Source: HGM13006 sp964518645 (GTDB taxonomy: Bacteria > Bacillota > Clostridia > Oscillospirales > Oscillospiraceae). Taken from it: DNA of 42,707 bases. The notes below the pieces were generated by a model that made no database searches, was not told the origin of the DNA, and saw only the letters and a program-made list of their open reading frames with translations. Below, piece after piece: positions 38,784 to 42,707 of this stretch. A program made the translations under genes and the position numbers. Position 1 is the stretch's first letter. Every line of letters starts with the position of its first letter. The DNA is taken from contig CAZFGL010000003.1 of the NCBI GenBank assembly GCA_964518645.1, forward strand, positions 1-42,707, read 5' to 3'.

Positions 38784-40109
38784 TTACTGCTCCTTTTCTT
38801 TGGGCATGATCAGATTCAAAATAAGCGCCGCCAGGAACACCACCGCCACGCAGTTCTCCGCAAAGATCGTGCGGACAATGCTGGGGAAGATGTTGAACAT
38901 TTCCGGCACCTGTGTGAATCCCAGACCAATGCTCAGGGACAGGGCCGCAATGGTAATGTTTCTCTGGCTGTAGCCACAGGCACCGATCATCTGAACGCCG
39001 GAAACCACAATGTTGCCGAACATCATAATGGTACAGCCCCCCAGGACCGCCTCCGGCAGAGTCGCCAGCACAGCGCCAAAGGCAGGGAAGATACCCGCAA
39101 GGATCAGGATCCCCGCACCGGTGGCAATAGTGCGCCGGTTAATGACCTTGGTCATGGCCAGCAGTCCCACGTTCTGGCTGAAGGAGGTAATGGGCATACA
39201 TCCAAAGCACGCAGACAGGGAGCTGACCAGTCCGTCACAGGCCAGACTGCCGGAGATCTCCTGGTCAGTCGCCTCCCGGCCCAGCACAGTGCTGGTCATG
39301 GCAGAGGTGTCACCGATGGTCTCGGTGGCAGAAACCAGAAAGATCATGACGACGGACACAATGGCGCTGAGATTGAACACCGGCTTATAGGGCATAAATT
39401 CCGGCAGGGATACGATCGACACATCCCGGAGGGCGGACAGATCCACCTTTCCCATAAACAGCGCCACAATATACCCCACCACAAGGCCAAACAGCACAGA
39501 CAGCTGTTTCAGGTGGCCCTTGGCAAAGATATTAAAGCAGATACAGCAGATCAGGGTGATGGTTCCCAGAATCCAGTTCTGTGCACTGCCGAAATCCGCC
39601 GCACCGGAACCGCCTGCAAAGGAATTCGCACCCACACTCAGGAGGCTGAAACCAATGGCTGTTACCACACAGGCGGAAACAATGGGAGAGATCAGCTTGC
39701 GCCAGTATTTGGCGAAGAAGCCCAGAACACCCTCGATCACACCGCCCACCAGCGTCGCACCGATCACTGCACCATATCCCCACTTGGGGCCAATATAGCA
39801 GAATACAGAGACAAAGGTAAAGCTGATACCCATGACAATGGGCAGTCTTGCACCCAGCTTCCACACGGTGAACAGCTGAACCAGGGTGCCGATACCTGCC
39901 ATAATCATGGCGGTCTGAATCAGCGCCGCCATCTCCTTTGCGTCAAGGCCGCTGGCGCCGGTTACGATCATAATGGGTGCAATGTTGGCAACAAACATTG
40001 CCAGCACATGCTGGAGACCAAAGGGCACCGACTTCCAGACGGGCACCTTTCCATCCAGCGTATAAATATTGTCCATGGAGGCTGTGGACTGCTGTTTTTT
40101 CTCTTTCAT
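38784..40109 (-). CDS. pbuX: Xanthine/uracil-type nucleobase permease (NCS2)
   Basis: 441 residues with 12-14 membrane segments. NCS2 landmarks: FGLQHVLAMFVANIAPIMIV near the start, and the family signature QNVGLLAMTK, with the Asn-Gly-Thr residues in place. ETIGDTSAMTS carries the Glu for base binding. The position directly after xpt, with the TAATG stop/start overlap, points to xanthine as substrate, as in the xpt-pbuX operon of Bacillus. It transports by H+ symport in the plasma membrane. Uracil remains possible on sequence alone. Confidence 0.93.
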   Translation of the reverse strand: MKEKKQQSTASMDNIYTLDGKVPVWKSVPFGLQHVLAMFVANIAPIMIVTGASGLDAKEMAALIQTAMIMAGIGTLVQLFTVWKLGARLPIVMGISFTFVSVFCYIGPKWGYGAVIGATLVGGVIEGVLGFFAKYWRKLISPIVSACVVTAIGFSLLSVGANSFAGGSGAADFGSAQNWILGTITLICCICFNIFAKGHLKQLSVLFGLVVGYIVALFMGKVDLSALRDVSIVSLPEFMPYKPVFNLSAIVSVVMIFLVSATETIGDTSAMTSTVLGREATDQEISGSLACDGLVSSLSACFGCMPITSFSQNVGLLAMTKVINRRTIATGAGILILAGIFPAFGAVLATLPEAVLGGCTIMMFGNIVVSGVQMIGACGYSQRNITIAALSLSIGLGFTQVPEMFNIFPSIVRTIFAENCVAVVFLAALILNLIMPKEKEQ

Positions 40110-40699
40110 TATGCCTCCCCCTGATCCCGGAAGGTAATGGAGCCGGTCTCTGCATCCATTGCGTCCACAATGGCCAGAGATTCCAGACGATACCCCAGAT
40201 TCCGGATCACGGTGCCACCCACCTGGAAGCCCTTTTCAATTACAATGCCCAGTCCCTCAATGGTGGCACCGGCAGACTCCGCAATGGAGATCAGCCCCTG
40301 AAGGGCACAGCCGTTGGCAAGGAAATCGTCAATAATCAGCAGATGATCCTCGGCATGGAGAAAACGCTTGGACACGATTACCTGATTCTTATTCTTGTGG
40401 GTAAAGGATTCCACCTCTGCCACATACATTTCCCCTTCGATGTTGATGGATTTGGACTTTTTCGCAAATACCATGGGAACACCAAATTCCTTTGCCACAA
40501 AGGCGGCGATGCCGATACCCGATGCCTCAATGGTCATGACCTTGGTGATGTGCTTATCCGAAAAACGTCGCTTGAATTCCCGTCCGATCTCTTCCATCAG
40601 GGCAATATCCATCTGATGATTGAGAAAACTGTCCACTTTCAGCACATTGCCGGGCTTCACAATGCCGTCCTTTACAATTCGCTCTTCCAAAAAGTTCAT
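40109..40699 (-). CDS. xpt: Xanthine phosphoribosyltransferase
   Basis: 196 residues from ATG 40699, the normal Xpt length; the frame to 40768 would cross the leader hairpin. Converts xanthine plus PRPP to XMP in the cytosol. The start MNFLEERIVKDGIVKPGNVLK, IEASGIGIAAFVA and the PRPP-binding loop LLIIDDFLANGCALQGL are typical. It is the first gene of the xpt-pbuX operon, with a promoter at 40782-40810. The leader of about 75 nt has a small CCGGAA/TTCCGG hairpin (40736-40755) but none of the purine-riboswitch core, so control must be by another means. Confidence 0.95.
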   Translation of the reverse strand: MNFLEERIVKDGIVKPGNVLKVDSFLNHQMDIALMEEIGREFKRRFSDKHITKVMTIEASGIGIAAFVAKEFGVPMVFAKKSKSINIEGEMYVAEVESFTHKNKNQVIVSKRFLHAEDHLLIIDDFLANGCALQGLISIAESAGATIEGLGIVIEKGFQVGGTVIRNLGYRLESLAIVDAMDAETGSITFRDQGEA

Positions 40700-40781
40700 T
40701 GTCGTTTCCGCTCCCTTTTCTTTCGTATTTCTGCACCGGAACACAGGGCTTCCGGCATTTTTGTTCACAGATTATTTTGTT

Positions 40782-40810
40782 ATCATATCACATTCCCCCA
40801 AAATTGTAAA
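40782..40810 (-). promoter_or_regulatory. Promoter of xpt-pbuX
   Basis: On the minus strand, -35 TTTACA (40805-40810), 17-bp spacer, extended -10 TGA-TATGAT (40782-40787). The gene-free stretch 40700-41017 holds this promoter, that of the lipoprotein gene and two inverted repeats. Confidence 0.8.
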
Positions 40811-40930
40811 CGAACTTTATCGCCGTGCTCCATCTTCCACATTTCTGCCCACTTCCCCGCCGGTTTTGGACGCACAAATTGTAGGATGGCACAAAAACTG
40901 CACCATATCAATTCTTGCGTTGTTTTGTTT

Positions 40931-40944
40931 CAAAGTTGACTTTG
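40931..40944. promoter_or_regulatory. Inverted repeat over the lipoprotein -35, candidate operator
   Basis: CAAAGT-TG-ACTTTG, overlapping the -35 box. The same half-sites reappear at 40979-40995. Confidence 0.5.
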
Positions 40945-40963
40945 ATTGCCGGCGTGGTAAAAT
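40936..40963 (+). promoter_or_regulatory. Promoter of the surface lipoprotein gene
   Basis: -35 TTGACT (40936-40941), 16-bp spacer, extended -10 TGG-TAAAAT (40958-40963). Confidence 0.75.
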
Positions 40964-40978
40964 GATCGTGTATGCCAA

Positions 40979-40995
40979 ACTTTGCGCTGCAAAGT
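40979..40995. promoter_or_regulatory. Second inverted repeat, leader of the lipoprotein gene
   Basis: ACTTTGC-GCT-GCAAAGT, perfect 7-bp arms, just after the expected transcription start and 22 bp before the start codon. It could be an operator or an RNA hairpin next to the AGGAG site. Confidence 0.5.
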
Positions 40996-41017
40996 ACGAA
41001 AGGAGAACTGATAGAAT

Positions 41018-42707
41018 ATGAAAAAATGGCTTCCCATACTGCTGGTTCTGAGTCTGGTTCTGAGCCTTGCTGCCTGCGGAGAGACCACCTCCGCTGCCGA
41101 ATCAGCTGTATCTTCCTCCGCTGAGGTTGCTCCCGCACCTGTGGAGTCTGAAGCTCCCGCTCCGGAGTCCTCTGTTGCAGAGGAGCCGGTCGTTCAGGAC
41201 AGCACCGCTGAGGCCCCCGCTGAAGCACCTGCTGAAGAGCCTGTTGACGGCCCCACCATTGAAAGTGTTACCTACACCGACAACTATGTTGAGACTGCCG
41301 CCACCGAGGACGACACCATCAACAGCCCCTCCGCTTCCTCCAACGTTTCCTCCGTCACCCTGTCCGACGGCACCACAGTCACCGCTGAAAACGGTGGCGT
41401 CCTGACTCTGGTGGTCAACGGCGAGCAGTACGACATTCTGGACTACATGGAGAAGGGCACCCCGCTGGGTGAAGGCACCTACTCCTTTGAAACCACCGCC
41501 GGCACCGACGTGTACGCCGAAATGGGCAAGTTCATGAACATGGCCGGTCAGACCGCTCAGTACACCTACCGCTCCGCCCTGCGTGTGGACGAGAACGGCA
41601 TCGTGGCTGAGGAGACCATCCCCGCCCTGCTGGGTCATGTGGATGCATACAGCGCAACCGCACTCCGTGGTGGCACACTGGCTTCCCACGGCGCATTCTT
41701 CAACGGCATTATCATTGACTCCGCTACCTATGACATCGGTCATGTGACCATCACCGGCGACGGCGACGGTGCCAACGACTTCCAGGGCTCCGGCGCTATG
41801 ATCCTCTCCAAGGGCACCGCCGACGTGACCCTGCACAACTCCGCTGTTCTGACCAAGGGCGTTATCCGTACCGCTGCCGCCGTTAAGGACTCCGGCATCC
41901 TGCGGATCATGAACTCTGTGATCTACACCGAAGAAACTCCCGACACCCAGGAAGAGTATGACGCACTGGTCGTTCCCATGATGAAGCGTACTCCCTTCGC
42001 ACTGGGTCTTGAAGGCACCGTCCGCGCCACCAACGTTCTGGGTGCAGGTCAGGGCATCTACTCCAACTCTCTGATCGTCTCCTCCGGCTGGGGCGTTCTG
42101 TCCACCGACTCCGGCAACGGCTATGCCCAGACCGGCACCTATGCGCTGGACGTAAGCAACACCGTGGCCGGCACCGGCACCGTGGAAGTTGCCAAAGACG
42201 GCGTTGAATATTACGCTACCCGTACCGTAGACGGTGTCACCTATGGCTATATCCCCGGTGGTTCCGGCTATGTGGCTTACGCTGACTCCGGCGTATGGGA
42301 TCGTTTTGACAACGTTGACTTCTACGCAGGCAACGAGGTCCAGATCATGGCCTCCTCTACATCCTCCGCATTCTACACCAACTCCACTCTGACCTCCGCA
42401 CACATTGGTGTTATGACCCAGCAGAATGCCGGCGGTACCATCTCCATCGCTGACTCCACCCTGAACGTGGCCGAGACCGGCGTACAGATCAAGTCCGGCG
42501 CTGCAAACAACGGCTACACCAACGTGATCCTGGACAACACCCAGGTGAACTTCACTGCTGACTCCAAGTGGGGCGGCACTCTGGTTGAGCTTGTGGAGTC
42601 CGACGACGCAGGCAACCCGGGCAACACCTCCTTCACCGTCAACGACACCGGCGACGAGGCTACTCAGGCAACTGCCACCGCAGCTGTTGAGGACTCCAAC
42701 GCCACCC
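41018..42707 (+). CDS. Large surface lipoprotein, beta-helix-like, 3' end outside window
   Basis: 563 codons visible; AAAGGAG before ATG 41018. Signal peptide MKKWLPILLVLSLVLSLAAC with Cys20, then an 85-residue Ala/Pro/Glu/Ser wall-spanning linker. From about residue 95 the chain is a long run of short beta strands with recurrent Gly, Thr, Ser and Asn turns (GHVTITGDGDGANDF, ADVTLHNSAVLTKG, GTISIADSTLNVAETG), the pattern of a right-handed beta-helix adhesin or carbohydrate-active surface protein. No catalytic motif is recognised in the visible part. It is divergent from xpt. Codon use is strongly biased to GCC, ACC and GGC like the other highly expressed genes here, so no sign of recent transfer. 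Confidence 0.88.
   Translation, partial: MKKWLPILLVLSLVLSLAACGETTSAAESAVSSSAEVAPAPVESEAPAPESSVAEEPVVQDSTAEAPAEAPAEEPVDGPTIESVTYTDNYVETAATEDDTINSPSASSNVSSVTLSDGTTVTAENGGVLTLVVNGEQYDILDYMEKGTPLGEGTYSFETTAGTDVYAEMGKFMNMAGQTAQYTYRSALRVDENGIVAEETIPALLGHVDAYSATALRGGTLASHGAFFNGIIIDSATYDIGHVTITGDGDGANDFQGSGAMILSKGTADVTLHNSAVLTKGVIRTAAAVKDSGILRIMNSVIYTEETPDTQEEYDALVVPMMKRTPFALGLEGTVRATNVLGAGQGIYSNSLIVSSGWGVLSTDSGNGYAQTGTYALDVSNTVAGTGTVEVAKDGVEYYATRTVDGVTYGYIPGGSGYVAYADSGVWDRFDNVDFYAGNEVQIMASSTSSAFYTNSTLTSAHIGVMTQQNAGGTISIADSTLNVAETGVQIKSGAANNGYTNVILDNTQVNFTADSKWGGTLVELVESDDAGNPGNTSFTVNDTGDEATQATATAAVEDSNAT

Noticed and set aside
40700..40780. Purine riboswitch in the xpt leader
   Set aside because: Expected from Bacillus xpt-pbuX, but the conserved junction words and the P1/P2/P3 layout are absent; only a small CCGGAA hairpin is present.
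1..42707. CRISPR array, prophage, transposon, tRNA or rRNA
   Set aside because: No regularly spaced repeats, integrase or transposase motifs, tRNA cloverleaf sequences or rRNA stretches were seen on either strand.

Overview
The window looks like chromosomal DNA from a moderately GC-rich Gram-positive anaerobe, most likely a Clostridia member of the Oscillospiraceae type (Bacillota). Supporting signs are strong AGGAGG ribosome-binding sites, many sigma-A promoters with an extended TGn -10 box, HPr kinase/phosphorylase, lipoproteins with short Cys-terminated signal peptides, a Cys-containing L28, Stickland/arginine-type catabolism, and BaiCD-like flavin/Fe-S ene-reductases. Assignment to a family is inference. 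One 100-N assembly gap lies inside the ornithine carbamoyltransferase gene.

Layout. 1-1978 (minus): an operon of three SnoaL/NTF2-fold genes (A1-A2-A3, A3 cut by the window edge), divergent from a two-domain HxlR regulator (2219-2779). 2832-7189: an AraC regulator divergent from a Gly-Pro-repeat protein and an FMN/4Fe-4S/FAD ene-reductase. 7244-10898 (minus): arginine deiminase, ornithine carbamoyltransferase and a YfcC-type antiporter. 11047-15962: an orphan sugar-type binding lipoprotein divergent from a second SnoaL triplet (B1-B2-B3) and a helical protein of unknown family. 16058-20111: mostly housekeeping (L28, HprK, MATE exporter, cytidine deaminase, vWA protein). 20188-27236: a TetR regulator, a fourth SnoaL type plus a second ene-reductase, a cytosolic NodB-fold deacetylase and a second orphan binding lipoprotein. 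27324-42707: zinc-ribbon membrane protein, LysR plus CoA-transferase, adenine deaminase, LysR plus a complete Liv-type ABC importer, xanthine permease with xanthine phosphoribosyltransferase, and the 5' part of a large surface lipoprotein.

The main result is a dispersed, modular catabolic-looking system. The two SnoaL triplets are syntenic: A1 pairs with B1, A2 with B2 and A3 with B3, in the same gene order. Together with the fourth SnoaL protein and two BaiCD/BaiH-like reductases they recall the gut bile-acid 7-dehydroxylation toolkit (BaiE dehydratase plus BaiCD/BaiH reductases), but expanded and under different regulators (HxlR, AraC, TetR). A plausible reading is dehydration or isomerisation by the NTF2-fold proteins, then NADH-driven reduction of the resulting enone of an imported polycyclic or aromatic compound. 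The substrate cannot be read from the sequence. A palindrome of the form TGAACNNGTTCA (and variants) recurs in the two divergent intergenic regions of the TetR module and is the best candidate for its operator.

No CRISPR array, insertion sequence, prophage, rRNA or tRNA gene was seen.
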